A stretch of DNA of 64,000 nt from Acidobacteriaceae bacterium (GCA_003134655.1 PLBY01000053.1:29473-93472), one strand, 5' to 3'. Counted from the first letter of the stretch, positions 54,871 to 63,898 are shown. Program-made: numbers and translations. Notes: generated by a model not told the origin, from the sequence alone.

Positions 54871-56406
54871 ATGCCAGTAAAAGACCTCACTGTTAGCGGT
54901 TCCCCCGATCTCAAGCCAGAACTCAGGCCAAATCTTGGGAAAGAAAAATCTGTGGAAAAGCCGCACGCAGGGCGCCCGCAAAAAGTCGGCTTCGTCAGCC
55001 TCGGCTGCCCCAAGAACCTCGTCGACAGCGAAGTCATGATGGGCCTGCTCGCGCGCGCCGGAGCTGAACTCACCCGCCGCGCCGAAGACGCCGACGTCAT
55101 TGTCGTCAACACCTGCTCGTTCATCGAGAGCGCGCAGCAGGAATCGGTCAACACCATCCTCGAGATGGCCGCGCACAAAACTGGCGGCAAGGCCAAGAAA
55201 CTCGTCGTCGCCGGATGCCTCGTCGAACGCTTCCGCGATCAGATTCAGAAGGACATTCCCGAAGTCGACGCGGTGGTGGGTACCGGCGAATTGGAAAAAA
55301 TTCTCGCCGCCTCCGGTTTGAATCCCGCTCCCGCGCCGCAAGCGAGCAATTCCCCGTTCGTGGTCTTGCCTTCGCGCCCCGAAGGCGATGCCCGCGCCGC
55401 TCAAGGCCGCTTCTCGCGCGAATCCTGGGATGGGGCTATCACCGACCTCCCCAACTATCTCTACGACGACGCCACGCCGCGCATTCTCGCGACTCCGCAC
55501 CACATGGCGTATATCAAGATTGCCGAAGGCTGCGACCATCCCTGCACCTTCTGCATCATTCCGCAACTCCGCGGCCAGTTCCGCTCCCGCCGCTTCGAAT
55601 CCGTAATCGCCGAAGCCGAACGCCTCGCCCAGAGCGGCGTCCGCGAAATCACTCTGATCGGCCAGGACACAACCTGCTACGGCGAAGAATTCGGCCTGAA
55701 AGATGGACTCGCGCTCCTGCTGGAAAAGCTCGCCGGAATCGAAGATCTCCGCTGGGTGCGTTTTCTCTACGCCTATCCCAACAAAATCACCGGCAAGCTC
55801 CTCGACACCATCGCGCAGCACGAAAAGATCTGCTCCTACATGGACGTCCCCCTGCAGCACGCCTCAGCCTCCGTGCTGAAGCGCATGAAGCGCGGCGGCG
55901 GAGCCGACGTCTTCCTGCGCTCGATCGCCAAAATGCGCCGCACCATTCCTGACTTGACCCTGCGCACATCGTTCATCGTAGGCTTCCCCGGCGAAACCGA
56001 AAAGGAATTCGATGAACTGTGCGACTTCGTCCGCGAGGCCCAGTTCGACTGGATGGGCGCCTTCGCCTACTCCGACCAGGACGGAGCGCAAGCTTACGCC
56101 CTCGAGAGGAAACTTTCTCCGCGGGAAATCGAGCGCCGCCGCAAGCACCTGATGGGAATCCAGCGCCAGATCAGCAAAAAGAAAAAGAAGTCGCTCGTAG
56201 GGCGCGAATACGATCTGCTGCTCGAAGGCGAATCGGAAGAAACCGAACTGCTGCTCGAAGGCCGCACGCCCATGCACGCGCCCGAAATCGACGGCAAAGT
56301 CTTCGTCAATGACTTCCCCGAGGAGATCGACCCGCAGCCCGGCCAGTTTTACCGCTGCCAGATCACCGAAGCGCACGATTACGATTTAGTGGCAAAAATT
56401 CTGTAG
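54871..56406 (+). CDS. rimO: Ribosomal protein S12 methylthiotransferase RimO
   Basis: A 511-residue radical-SAM enzyme that methylthiolates an Asp of ribosomal protein S12. The N-terminal UPF0004 domain has SLGCPKNLVDSEVMMG, NTCSFI and AGCLVERF, with three cluster Cys. The radical SAM core has CDHPCTFCIIP (C-x3-C-x2-C). A C-terminal TRAM domain follows (about 440-511). The first about 35 residues before VGFVSLGCPKN are an extension longer than usual, so an internal start is possible. Confidence 0.94.
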   Translation: MPVKDLTVSGSPDLKPELRPNLGKEKSVEKPHAGRPQKVGFVSLGCPKNLVDSEVMMGLLARAGAELTRRAEDADVIVVNTCSFIESAQQESVNTILEMAAHKTGGKAKKLVVAGCLVERFRDQIQKDIPEVDAVVGTGELEKILAASGLNPAPAPQASNSPFVVLPSRPEGDARAAQGRFSRESWDGAITDLPNYLYDDATPRILATPHHMAYIKIAEGCDHPCTFCIIPQLRGQFRSRRFESVIAEAERLAQSGVREITLIGQDTTCYGEEFGLKDGLALLLEKLAGIEDLRWVRFLYAYPNKITGKLLDTIAQHEKICSYMDVPLQHASASVLKRMKRGGGADVFLRSIAKMRRTIPDLTLRTSFIVGFPGETEKEFDELCDFVREAQFDWMGAFAYSDQDGAQAYALERKLSPREIERRRKHLMGIQRQISKKKKKSLVGREYDLLLEGESEETELLLEGRTPMHAPEIDGKVFVNDFPEEIDPQPGQFYRCQITEAHDYDLVAKIL

Positions 56407-56462
56407 GGATCGTTTCTCTGCGTTCGTCTCTCGACCAAGCGCCCGACTACAATACGAACCGT

Positions 56463-56675
56463 ATGCCGCGCAAGCGTACCGTCAAACTCCGCTGCCCCAT
56501 TTGCAAGAAGTCCGTCAAAAGCACCGACGCGGACTTCCCCTTCTGCAGCGACCGCTGCCGCCTCATCGATCTGGGCAAATGGGCCAGCGGCCAATACGTG
56601 ATCTCCTCCCCCGTCACGGACGCCGAAGAAGCGATCAGAGATCGCAACCCCGAAGACGAAGAGGACGACCAGTGA
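56463..56675 (+). CDS. yacG: DNA gyrase inhibitor YacG
   Basis: A 70-residue zinc protein with the four-Cys ribbon CPICKK and FCSDRCRLIDLGKWASGQY, plus an acidic tail. Family length and motif match YacG, which binds GyrB. Its TGA overlaps the GTG start of the RAYT gene (GTGA at 56672-56675), so the two are translationally linked. Confidence 0.92.
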   Translation: MPRKRTVKLRCPICKKSVKSTDADFPFCSDRCRLIDLGKWASGQYVISSPVTDAEEAIRDRNPEDEEDDQ

Positions 56676-57424
56676 AGCCCGATCCCAGCCCCACCGCCGA
56701 GAGTAACGCGACTCCAGACGGTAGCGCCGGCGTCCCGCCGGCTGTCGCGGGGGCGTCCCGCCCGCGCTTCGGCGAAGTAACCATCCGCGATCGCGGCCGC
56801 CTCCCCCACTGGGAGAAAGAAAGCGCAACCTACTTCATCACCTTCCGCCTAGCCGACTCCCTCCCCAAGTCTGTTCTCGATCAAATCGAATCCGAGCGCG
56901 AATCAATCGTCAAAACTGCGAACCAACTCCACCGCCCCCTAAGCCCCGACGAGCGCCGGAAAGTTCAAAGCCTCTCCTCCCCCATTATCGAAAAATACCT
57001 CGATAGTGGCGCAGGCGCCTGTGACCTCAAGAACCCCGCGATTGCCGAAGAGGTAGCCAACACCTTGCGTCACTTCGACAACCAGCGCTATCGCCTCTTC
57101 GCCTGGTGCGTGATGCCAAATCATGTGCACGTAGTCGTTCGGCTGCTTCCAGGTCACACGCTCGCAGAAGTAGTTCACTCGTGGAAGTCTTTCACCGCGA
57201 AACGAGCAAATGAGGCTCTAGGGCGACAAGGCTCCTTCTGGCAGCGGGAGTACTACGACCACCTGGTCCGCAACGAAGGCGAACTCGAACGGTCCATTCA
57301 CTATGTCGCGGAAAATCCGCAGAAAGCAAATCTGAGAGATTGGAGATGGGTATGGGTGTGCGGGCAAGGTGCCCCGAAATATGTCCACCCCACGAGAACA
57401 CGCGACCGCCTCGGAGCCAGATAG
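56672..57424 (+). CDS. REP-associated tyrosine transposase (RAYT)
   Basis: A 250-residue Y1/HUH transposase from GTG 56672. The core has the metal-binding HUH motif in CVMPNHVHVVVRL, the catalytic Tyr in FWQREYYDHLVRNEGELERSIHYVAENP, and the N-terminal strand TYFITFRLADSLP. RAYTs bind and mobilise REP hairpins. Five copies of the matching double hairpin lie within 8 kb, and one REP is in the gene's own codons 17-32 (GSAGVPPAVAGASRPR). The overlap with yacG and with pgpA at the other end shows that it has become part of this gene string. Confidence 0.88.
   Translation: MKPDPSPTAESNATPDGSAGVPPAVAGASRPRFGEVTIRDRGRLPHWEKESATYFITFRLADSLPKSVLDQIESERESIVKTANQLHRPLSPDERRKVQSLSSPIIEKYLDSGAGACDLKNPAIAEEVANTLRHFDNQRYRLFAWCVMPNHVHVVVRLLPGHTLAEVVHSWKSFTAKRANEALGRQGSFWQREYYDHLVRNEGELERSIHYVAENPQKANLRDWRWVWVCGQGAPKYVHPTRTRDRLGAR
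56721..56766. repeat. REP-like double hairpin, copy 2 (inside RAYT)
   Basis: Same element as at 51618: GTAGC, GCCGGC-GTCCC-GCCGGC, then a GGGCG/CGCCC stem. Here it is translated in frame as part of the RAYT N terminus. Confidence 0.9.
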
Positions 57425-57965
57425 TAGCGCCGCCGCGCCAGACCGTAGCGCTGGCGTCCCGCCGGCTGTCGCGGGGGCGTCCCGCCCCCGCGCCCCGCAA
57501 TGGGCAACCCTGACGGCCACTTTCTTCGGCATCGGCCGCCTCCACCCCGGCCCCGGGACCTGGGCGTCGGTAGCCACAGTCGGAATCTGGGCCGCGCTAG
57601 CGCACGAGCTATCTCCCGCACTGCGCACGCCAGTGGCCGCAGCCCTGGCCCTCCTCATCACCCTGATCGGCATCCCCGCCGCCACCCGCGTCGCGCGCGC
57701 CACCGGCGGCAAAGATCCCCAGTTCGTCGTAATCGACGAGGTCGCCGGACAGCTCATCGCTCTCATCGCCGTCCCTCTGGCATGGAAAACTTTCCTCGCC
57801 GGTCTTATACTTTTTAGAGGGTTCGACATCATCAAGCCGCCTCCGGTGCGCCAACTGGAGAAACTCCCCGAGGGCACCGGAATCGTGCTCGATGACGTTG
57901 CGGCAGGAATTTTTGCCTTCGTCGTAATGCATCTCTTACTGCATTTTGGGCTACTAACCAATTAG
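57381..57965 (+). CDS. pgpA: Phosphatidylglycerophosphatase A
   Basis: A 194-residue inner-membrane phosphatase making phosphatidylglycerol. Motifs: GIGRLHPGPGTWASVATV, VIDEVAGQLIALI and FRGFDIIKPPPVRQLE, ending with DDVAAGIFA. ATG 57381 overlaps the RAYT 3' end by 44 bases. Residues about 24-37 (AGVPPAVAGASRPR) are encoded by a REP element and are absent from ordinary PgpA, so the N terminus has been extended or replaced by the repeat. The true start may lie inside or after the repeat. Confidence 0.9.
   Translation: MSTPREHATASEPDSSAAAPDRSAGVPPAVAGASRPRAPQWATLTATFFGIGRLHPGPGTWASVATVGIWAALAHELSPALRTPVAAALALLITLIGIPAATRVARATGGKDPQFVVIDEVAGQLIALIAVPLAWKTFLAGLILFRGFDIIKPPPVRQLEKLPEGTGIVLDDVAAGIFAFVVMHLLLHFGLLTN
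57445..57490. repeat. REP-like double hairpin, copy 3 (inside pgpA)
   Basis: Same family with one change in the first stem (GCTGGC). It is translated as part of the PgpA N terminus. Confidence 0.88.
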
Positions 57966-57981
57966 CAATCAGTTCACTCTC

Positions 57982-59049
57982 ATGGGATTCTCCGACCGCA
58001 TCCTCGGCAAGAAAAACGTCAACGGCGGACCGCGCATCGAAATGGTCGCACCCTCAGCCGCGCTCGCCGGAGGCGAACTCCGCATCAGCGGCTCCGGCCT
58101 CCGCCCGCAGGAACTTCACCGTCCGAAAGTGAAGTTCGGCGACTTCGAAGGATCGATCATCGTCAGTTCCGACGGCTTCCTGGTCACCCGCGTCCCCGAA
58201 GGCGCGACCACCGGCCCCGTCGTCGTAGCCACCAACGGCCACGTCAGCAATCCCCACACGGTGAAGGTCGCCGTGCCCATCGCAGAGAATCTTCACCCCG
58301 TGACCAGCCCCGCCGTCGACGCCGAGGGCAACATCTACGTCACGTTCTCCGGCTCTCGCGGCCAGAAGGTTCCCGTCGCCATCTTCAAGATCGACACCAA
58401 CTACAACGTCAAGCCCTTCGTCACCGAGATGATGAACGCCACCGCCATCGCCTTCGACCGCCAGGGACAGATGTACGTCTCCTCGCGCTTTGACGGCGCG
58501 GTCTACCGCGTGGCTCCCAACGGCACCGTGACCACTTACGCTGAAGGCATGGGCGTCGCCACTGGCATCGCCTTCGATCGCGAGCAGAGTCTTTACGTAG
58601 GCGACCGCAACGGCACCATCTTCAAGATTTCCCTCGACCAGCAGGTCTTCGTCTTCGCCACACTCGAACTCAGCGTTTCGGCCTACCACCTCGCGTTCGG
58701 CCCGCACGGAGACCTCTTCGTCACCGGCCCCAACGATCGCGTCTTCAAAATCGAGCCCAACGGAACCGTAACCACTTTCTACAAAGGTCTGGGCCGCCCG
58801 CAGGGACTTGCCTTCGACGTCGACGGCAACCTCTACGTCGCCGCCTCGCTCTCCGGCACCCGCGGCATCGTGAAAATCGCGCCCAACGGCCTGGCGAATC
58901 TTGAAGTCGCAGGCCAGGGACTAGTAGGTCTCGCTTTCGCCCCCGGACGCTCGGTAATCCTCGCCACCTCCGGCGCCGCTCAGCAAGGCGGCGGAGCCGT
59001 GCACCATCTCGCCTGGAACATCCAAGGCCTCCCGCTAATTCCCGACTAA
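57982..59049 (+). CDS. IPT/TIG plus NHL/SMP-30-like beta-propeller protein
   Basis: A 355-residue protein from ATG 57982. Residues about 15-95 form an IPT/TIG immunoglobulin-like domain (MVAPSAALAGGELRISGSGL). The rest is a six-bladed propeller with repeated units of the type GIAFDREQSLYVGDRNGTIFKI and GLAFDVDGNLYVAASLSG. No signal peptide is visible. Function unknown; relatives are often described as gluconolactonase-like but no catalytic residues are obvious. Confidence 0.75.
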   Translation: MGFSDRILGKKNVNGGPRIEMVAPSAALAGGELRISGSGLRPQELHRPKVKFGDFEGSIIVSSDGFLVTRVPEGATTGPVVVATNGHVSNPHTVKVAVPIAENLHPVTSPAVDAEGNIYVTFSGSRGQKVPVAIFKIDTNYNVKPFVTEMMNATAIAFDRQGQMYVSSRFDGAVYRVAPNGTVTTYAEGMGVATGIAFDREQSLYVGDRNGTIFKISLDQQVFVFATLELSVSAYHLAFGPHGDLFVTGPNDRVFKIEPNGTVTTFYKGLGRPQGLAFDVDGNLYVAASLSGTRGIVKIAPNGLANLEVAGQGLVGLAFAPGRSVILATSGAAQQGGGAVHHLAWNIQGLPLIPD

Positions 59050-59100
59050 TCTAGTCTTGTCATTCCGAACGAAGTGAGGAATCTGCTTCCCGCCGCCCAC

Positions 59101-59130
59101 TCCTCTGTGTCCTCCGCGTCCTCTGTGGTT
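59101..59130. repeat. Single arm of the CCTCTGTGTCCTCCGTG repeat family
   Basis: Near-identical to the arm at 38279-38306, here alone in the 101-base gap before cinA. A degenerate relative may be present at 62907-62934. Confidence 0.75.
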
Positions 59131-59150
59131 TTCATTTAAACTTCTACCCA

Positions 59151-60395
59151 GTGAACGCCGAAATCATTGCGGTGGGTTCCGAGATGCTCACGCCCTTCCG
59201 CATGGACACCAATTCGCTCTACCTCACCGAGCAACTCAACCGGCTGGGCGTCGACGTAATTTTTAAAAGCATTGTCGGGGATGACTTCCGCCGCCTCGTA
59301 GCCGCTGCCCAGCACGGCCTGTTCCGCTCCGACATTGTGATCTTCAGCGGCGGCCTCGGCCCGACTGAAGACGATCTCACCCGCGAAGCCGTCGCCGAAG
59401 CTCTCGGCCTGACCGTCCGCCGCGATCCCGAAATCCTTACCCTCCTCGAGAAGCGCTTCGCTGAACGCGGCTGGAAGATGTCGCCCAACAACGCCAAACA
59501 AGCCGACGTTCTCGACGGTGCGACCATCCTTCCGAATCCGAACGGCACCGCTCCCGGACAGTGGCTCAGCGGAGAATTCGACGGCCGCGAGCACATCATC
59601 GTGCTGCTCCCCGGCCCACCGCACGAACTCAAGGCTCTGTTCGAAGCCGAGGTCCGCGAGCGCCTGCACGCCAAAGTCCCTCCGGCATTCCTCGCCGTCC
59701 GCACGTTGAAGATCGCCATGCTCGGCGAATCCGCGGTCGACGCGCGAGTCGCGCCCATCTACAAGCGCTACACAGATGTTGAGACCACCATCTTGGCCGG
59801 CGCCGGAGAAATCGAACTGCACTTCAAAACCGTCGCGCCCACGCAGGACGCAGCCCAGCGCCGCGTCGATGAAGTCGCCGGCATAGTCGAAGATGAACTC
59901 GACGACGCGGTCTACTCCCGCAACGGAGAATCGCTGGAGCAGATCGTCGGCTACTGGCTGCAGATGCGCAACGCCACGGTCGCAGTGGCGGAATCCTGTA
60001 CGGGAGGCTTGCTAGCCGAACGCATCACCTCGATTAGTGGAAGCTCGCGCTACTTTCTGGGCGGCGCAGTCGTTTACTCGAATGCCCTGAAAACAGAATT
60101 AGCCGGAGTCCCCGAGGAAATGATCGACCGCCACGGCGCCGTCAGCCGCGAAGTCGCCGCAGCCCTGGCCGAAGGCATCCGCTACCGCTGCGAATCAACG
60201 TTGGGCGTAGGCATCACCGGAGTCGCCGGCCCCAACGGCGGCACGCCTGACAAGCCGGTAGGCATGGTGTTCCACGCCGTATCCAGCAGCACCGGCACCG
60301 AAGTAGTCCAGCGCAACTTTCCCGGCGACCGCAAACGCATCCGCCGCTTCGCCTCCACCATGGCCTTGGATATGATGAGAAAGAAGTTGATGTGA
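59151..60395 (+). CDS. cinA: CinA-family protein (nicotinamide-nucleotide amidohydrolase)
   Basis: A 414-residue protein starting at GTG 59151. The N-terminal MoaB/MPT-binding (COG1058) domain has AEIIAVGSEMLTPFRMDTNS and FSGGLGPTEDDLTREA. The C-terminal amidohydrolase domain has VAVAESCTGGLLAERIT and GITGVAGPNGGTPDKPVG. It is known for recycling NMN and damaged pyridine nucleotides. The frame overlaps the region upstream of thpR, suggesting a shared transcript. Confidence 0.94.
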   Translation: MNAEIIAVGSEMLTPFRMDTNSLYLTEQLNRLGVDVIFKSIVGDDFRRLVAAAQHGLFRSDIVIFSGGLGPTEDDLTREAVAEALGLTVRRDPEILTLLEKRFAERGWKMSPNNAKQADVLDGATILPNPNGTAPGQWLSGEFDGREHIIVLLPGPPHELKALFEAEVRERLHAKVPPAFLAVRTLKIAMLGESAVDARVAPIYKRYTDVETTILAGAGEIELHFKTVAPTQDAAQRRVDEVAGIVEDELDDAVYSRNGESLEQIVGYWLQMRNATVAVAESCTGGLLAERITSISGSSRYFLGGAVVYSNALKTELAGVPEEMIDRHGAVSREVAAALAEGIRYRCESTLGVGITGVAGPNGGTPDKPVGMVFHAVSSSTGTEVVQRNFPGDRKRIRRFASTMALDMMRKKLM

Positions 60396-60442
60396 CGATT
60401 AAAGTTTCAACCCGGAAGCTGTTAGCTGCAACCCACGCTCCC

Positions 60443-61030
60443 ATGCGCCTCTTCATCGCACTCGACATCCCCGACGCCATCCGCGACCGCATCGCCCGCT
60501 TCGTCGAAGGTGTCAGCGGATTCGCCCTCGACGCGCGCTGGGTCAAACCCGAATCCCTCCACCTCACCCTGAAGTTCATCGGCGAGCAACCCGACTCCGC
60601 CGTCGACCAGGTCAAACAAGCGCTATCCACGATCGAATCAAGCACGCCCGAAATCCACTTCCGCGGCTACGGATTCTTCCCTACCGCGAAATCCGCGCGC
60701 GTATTCTGGATCGGCATGGAAGCCTCCGCGCAACTCGCCGCCTTGGCCGAGGCAATCGACGACAAAATGCCCGCGCTCGGAATCCCCAAAGAAGACCGTG
60801 CTTTCAGCCCGCACCTGACGCTGGCGCGCGGCGCAGGTGGCTCCGGCTTACCGCGCCGCAACAAGGCAGACGCCCCCAACCGCACCTTCCAGCGCCTGCA
60901 AGAAAAACTGGCTGCGCTGTCCACCCCAGAGTTTGGTGCCATGACGCCCCGCAGTTTCTTTTTGTACCAAAGCCAACTCTCCCCGAAAGGATCAAAATAC
61001 ACAAAGCTAGCCGCATTTGATTTAAAGTAG
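60443..61030 (+). CDS. thpR: RNA 2',3'-cyclic phosphodiesterase
   Basis: A 195-residue 2H-phosphoesterase from ATG 60443, where the family start RLFIALDIPDAIRDRI lies. Both catalytic H-x-T-x motifs are present: HLTLKF and HLTLAR. Family members open 2',3'-cyclic phosphates on RNA ends. Its TAG stop (61028-61030) is part of a REP element. Confidence 0.93.
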   Translation: MRLFIALDIPDAIRDRIARFVEGVSGFALDARWVKPESLHLTLKFIGEQPDSAVDQVKQALSTIESSTPEIHFRGYGFFPTAKSARVFWIGMEASAQLAALAEAIDDKMPALGIPKEDRAFSPHLTLARGAGGSGLPRRNKADAPNRTFQRLQEKLAALSTPEFGAMTPRSFFLYQSQLSPKGSKYTKLAAFDLK

Positions 61031-61073
61031 CGCCGGCGACTCGCCGGCTGTGGCGGGGGCGTCACGCCCGCGC
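61027..61073. repeat. REP-like double hairpin, copy 4
   Basis: GTAGC, GCCGGC-GACTC-GCCGGC, then GGGCG-TCA-CGCCC. The TAG in its first bases is the stop codon of thpR. Confidence 0.88.
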
Positions 61074-61111
61074 AGCCGAAAGAATAATGAAAGCCGGCAC
61101 GTTTTCAAGGC

Positions 61112-61783
61112 ATGCCAAGACTCCTCCAAATCGCCGCCTCCAGCTACCTGCTGGGCTCCATTCCCTTCGGCTACATCCTCGTTCGCATCTTCCGCGGCGA
61201 AGACGTCCGCCTCGCCGGCAGCGGCAACATCGGCGCCACCAACGTGGCCCGCAAGTCACCCGCACTCGGCATAGCGACGCTGCTGCTCGACGCACTAAAA
61301 GGATCCGCCGCAGTCGCCATCGGCATCATCTTCAGTCCACTGATCTTCGATCGCATTCCAATTTCCCAGATTCCCTGGCGCAAAGTCCTTCCCGCCGCGT
61401 CGCCGGACTTTGCCCTCTGCGCTGCTCTAGCCGCGCTCTTCGCCGTCGTCGGCCACATGTTCCCCGTCTGGCTGAAATTCCGCGGAGGCAAAGGCGTCGC
61501 CACCAGTCTCGGCGCGTTCGTCATGATCGCGCCCAAAGCCGTGCTGCTGTCCGCCGCGATCTTCATCATTCTTGTGCTCGCCTTCCGTTACGTTTCTCTG
61601 GGATCGATCACCGCGGTCGCCGCCTTCCCCAACATTGCGCTGGCTCTGCACGAATACGGAAACGTCGCCCTCGCGCTCGTCCTCATGTCCTTCGCGTCGG
61701 TGCTCATTGTCGTCAAACATCACGCCAACATCCGCCGCCTGCTCGCGGGAACGGAAAACCGTTTAGGATCAAAGCACGCATGA
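61112..61783 (+). CDS. plsY: Glycerol-3-phosphate acyltransferase PlsY
   Basis: A 223-residue membrane acyltransferase using acyl-phosphate. Its three motifs are visible: SYLLGSIPFGYIL, GSGNIGATNVAR and FRGGKGVATSLG. About five membrane helices are present. It overlaps gpsA by four bases (ATGA at 61780-61783), so the two consecutive steps of lysophosphatidate formation are coupled. Confidence 0.95.
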   Translation: MPRLLQIAASSYLLGSIPFGYILVRIFRGEDVRLAGSGNIGATNVARKSPALGIATLLLDALKGSAAVAIGIIFSPLIFDRIPISQIPWRKVLPAASPDFALCAALAALFAVVGHMFPVWLKFRGGKGVATSLGAFVMIAPKAVLLSAAIFIILVLAFRYVSLGSITAVAAFPNIALALHEYGNVALALVLMSFASVLIVVKHHANIRRLLAGTENRLGSKHA

Positions 61784-62802
61784 GCAACATCGCAGTCATC
61801 GGCGGAGGCGCGTGGGGCACCGGAATTGCCATCGTCCTCGGACGCAAGGGCACACACAACGTTCGCCTGTGGGCGCACGAAACCGACGTCTGCGAATCGA
61901 TCGCGCAGAAACGCGTCAACGAGCAATTTCTCCCGGGACGCCAAATCCCAGACTCCGTCATGGCCACCAACGATCTATCCGCAGCCCTCCGCGGCGCGCA
62001 GATCGTCGTCAGCGTCATGCCCTCGCAACATTGCCGCGCCCTGTTCGAACGCATGCGCCCGCTGATCGCACCGCAAGCGTTGATCGTCAGCGCTACCAAG
62101 GGCCTTGAAGAAGGCTCCCTGCAGCGCATGACCGAAGTGATCACCGATGTCCTAGAACCAAAAGACGGAACCATTCCCGCAGTCGGAGCCCTCAGCGGCC
62201 CGTCCTTCGCGCAGGAAGTCGCGCGCGGCGATCCCACGGCAATCACCATCGCCTCGCAAAACGCCGAACTGCTGCGCACCGTGCAGCAGGAATTCAGCGA
62301 CTCGAGCTTCCGCGTCTACACCAACAACGACGTCGTCGGCGTGGAACTCGGTGGAGCCCTGAAGAACACCATCGCCATCGCCGCCGGCATCTGCGACGGA
62401 CTCGGCCTCGGGCACAACTCGGTCGCCGCCCTCATCACGCGCGGCCTCGCCGAAATGACTCGCCTCGTCGTCGCTTGTGGAGGCCGCACCGAAACTATGG
62501 CCGGACTCGCCGGACTCGGCGACCTTGTCCTCACCTGCACCGGCGGCCTCTCGCGCAACCGCAGCGTCGGCGTCGAACTCGGCCGCGGACACAAACTCCC
62601 CGAGATCATCGCCGGCATGCACGGCATGGTCGCCGAAGGCGTCTTCACCACCTCCGCGGCCGTCGGACTCGCCCACGCCCGCAATGTAGAGATGCCCATC
62701 ACCGAACAAATGCACGCCATCCTGCACCAGGGCAAATCCCCACGCGAAGCCATCCAGGTATTAATGTCGCGCACCGGCAAAAGCGAAACCAACCAATCGT
62801 AG
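61780..62802 (+). CDS. gpsA: NAD(P)-dependent glycerol-3-phosphate dehydrogenase
   Basis: A 340-residue enzyme supplying sn-glycerol-3-phosphate for PlsY. It has IAVIGGGAWGTGIAIVL, SATKGLEEGS, ALSGPSFAQEVARG, the catalytic Lys in VGVELGGALKNTIAIAAG and GLAGLGDLVLTC. The frame runs upstream through plsY but ATG 61780 is the family start. Its TAG stop lies inside the next REP element. Confidence 0.96.
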   Translation: MSNIAVIGGGAWGTGIAIVLGRKGTHNVRLWAHETDVCESIAQKRVNEQFLPGRQIPDSVMATNDLSAALRGAQIVVSVMPSQHCRALFERMRPLIAPQALIVSATKGLEEGSLQRMTEVITDVLEPKDGTIPAVGALSGPSFAQEVARGDPTAITIASQNAELLRTVQQEFSDSSFRVYTNNDVVGVELGGALKNTIAIAAGICDGLGLGHNSVAALITRGLAEMTRLVVACGGRTETMAGLAGLGDLVLTCTGGLSRNRSVGVELGRGHKLPEIIAGMHGMVAEGVFTTSAAVGLAHARNVEMPITEQMHAILHQGKSPREAIQVLMSRTGKSETNQS

Positions 62803-62850
62803 CGCCGGCGTCCCGCCGGCTGTCGTGGCGGCGACTCGCCGCCACACTCG
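62799..62850. repeat. REP-like double hairpin, copy 5
   Basis: GTAGC, GCCGGC-GTCCC-GCCGGC, then GTGGCGGCG-ACT-CGCCGCCAC. The TAG at its start is the gpsA stop codon. Confidence 0.9.
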
Positions 62851-62965
62851 AGGTGGCTACAGACGACAAACCGTTTTCAGTAATCAGAGAAACGAGGACC
62901 TTCCTTCGTGTACCTTAGTGTCCTTAGTGGTTGAAGATCTTAGCTGTCACTCTCCGGAGCTCTCG

Positions 62966-63883
62966 ATGCACAGACGCAATCTAGCCCTTGCAATCCTCCT
63001 GATCACATCACCTTTAATCGCCCAAACAAAAACAATCGCCGAGCGCCTCGGTTATCCCGCCGACTCGAAACTCCTCATCGTCCACGCCGACGATCTCGCC
63101 GTCGCGCACTCCGAAGACGCCGCCAGCTTCGACGCGCTCGACAAGCAAGCGGTCACCTCCGCGAGCATCATGGTTCCCTGCCCTTGGCTCACCGAAGTTG
63201 CCGACTACGCGAAAGCCCATCCCGACGCCGACCTCGGGCTGCATCTGACTCTCACCAGCGAGTGGAAGACGTATCGCTGGGGTCCGGTGGAATCGAAAGA
63301 CAAAGTCCCAAGTCTCCTCGATCCGTCCGGATATCTATGGCCCGACACACCTCAATCCGTGGGCGCTCTAAAAGCCGAGGAAGCCGAGCGCGAAATCCGC
63401 GCCCAGATCGAGCGCGCAGTGGCCATGGGAATCCATCCCACTCACCTCGACAGTCACATGGGCACGCTTTTCTCGCGGCCCGATTTGTTCGCCGTCTACG
63501 TCAAGGTTGCCCGCGAATACAAATTGCCCTTCCTCGCGTTCATCGCTCCCGACACTCCGAAAGAACTCTCGTCGGTTCTTTCCAACAAGGACGTCCTTCT
63601 GAACTCCGTGGTCATTGCTGATCCTTCGGTCCATCCCAGTGACTGGAACGCCTTCTACGCCAACGCGATCAAGGACCTGAAACCCGGCGTCACCGAGATC
63701 ATCGTGCACCTCGGCCACGACGACGCGGAGCTGCAGGCCGTCACGGTTGGTCACGCCGACTACGGAGCCGCCTGGCGCCAGCGCGACTACGACGTCGTAA
63801 CCAGCCCAGAATTCAAGAAGCTCCTCGAATACAATCACATCATCCTGGTCCACTGGAGCGATCTGAAGAAACTCCTGCAATGA
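62966..63883 (+). CDS. Secreted ChbG/YdjC-fold deacetylase
   Basis: A 305-residue protein from ATG 62966, with GGAG 7 bases upstream and a signal peptide (LALAILLITSPLIAQ). The YdjC-fold metal motif is LLIVHADDLAVAHSEDAA, with His in GLHLTLTSEW and HPTHLDSHMGTLF and the later IIVHLGHDD. It is related to the cytoplasmic protein at 31797-32678 but exported. It probably removes acetyl groups from an extracellular glycan; substrate unknown. Confidence 0.85.
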   Translation: MHRRNLALAILLITSPLIAQTKTIAERLGYPADSKLLIVHADDLAVAHSEDAASFDALDKQAVTSASIMVPCPWLTEVADYAKAHPDADLGLHLTLTSEWKTYRWGPVESKDKVPSLLDPSGYLWPDTPQSVGALKAEEAEREIRAQIERAVAMGIHPTHLDSHMGTLFSRPDLFAVYVKVAREYKLPFLAFIAPDTPKELSSVLSNKDVLLNSVVIADPSVHPSDWNAFYANAIKDLKPGVTEIIVHLGHDDAELQAVTVGHADYGAAWRQRDYDVVTSPEFKKLLEYNHIILVHWSDLKKLLQ

Positions 63884-63898
63884 CGCGGGTCCCGAGCA

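Noticed and set aside
54853-55860. 335-codon open frame opposite rimO
   Set aside because: Shadow of rimO; reads as Gly/Val/Asp-rich sequence with no recognisable fold.
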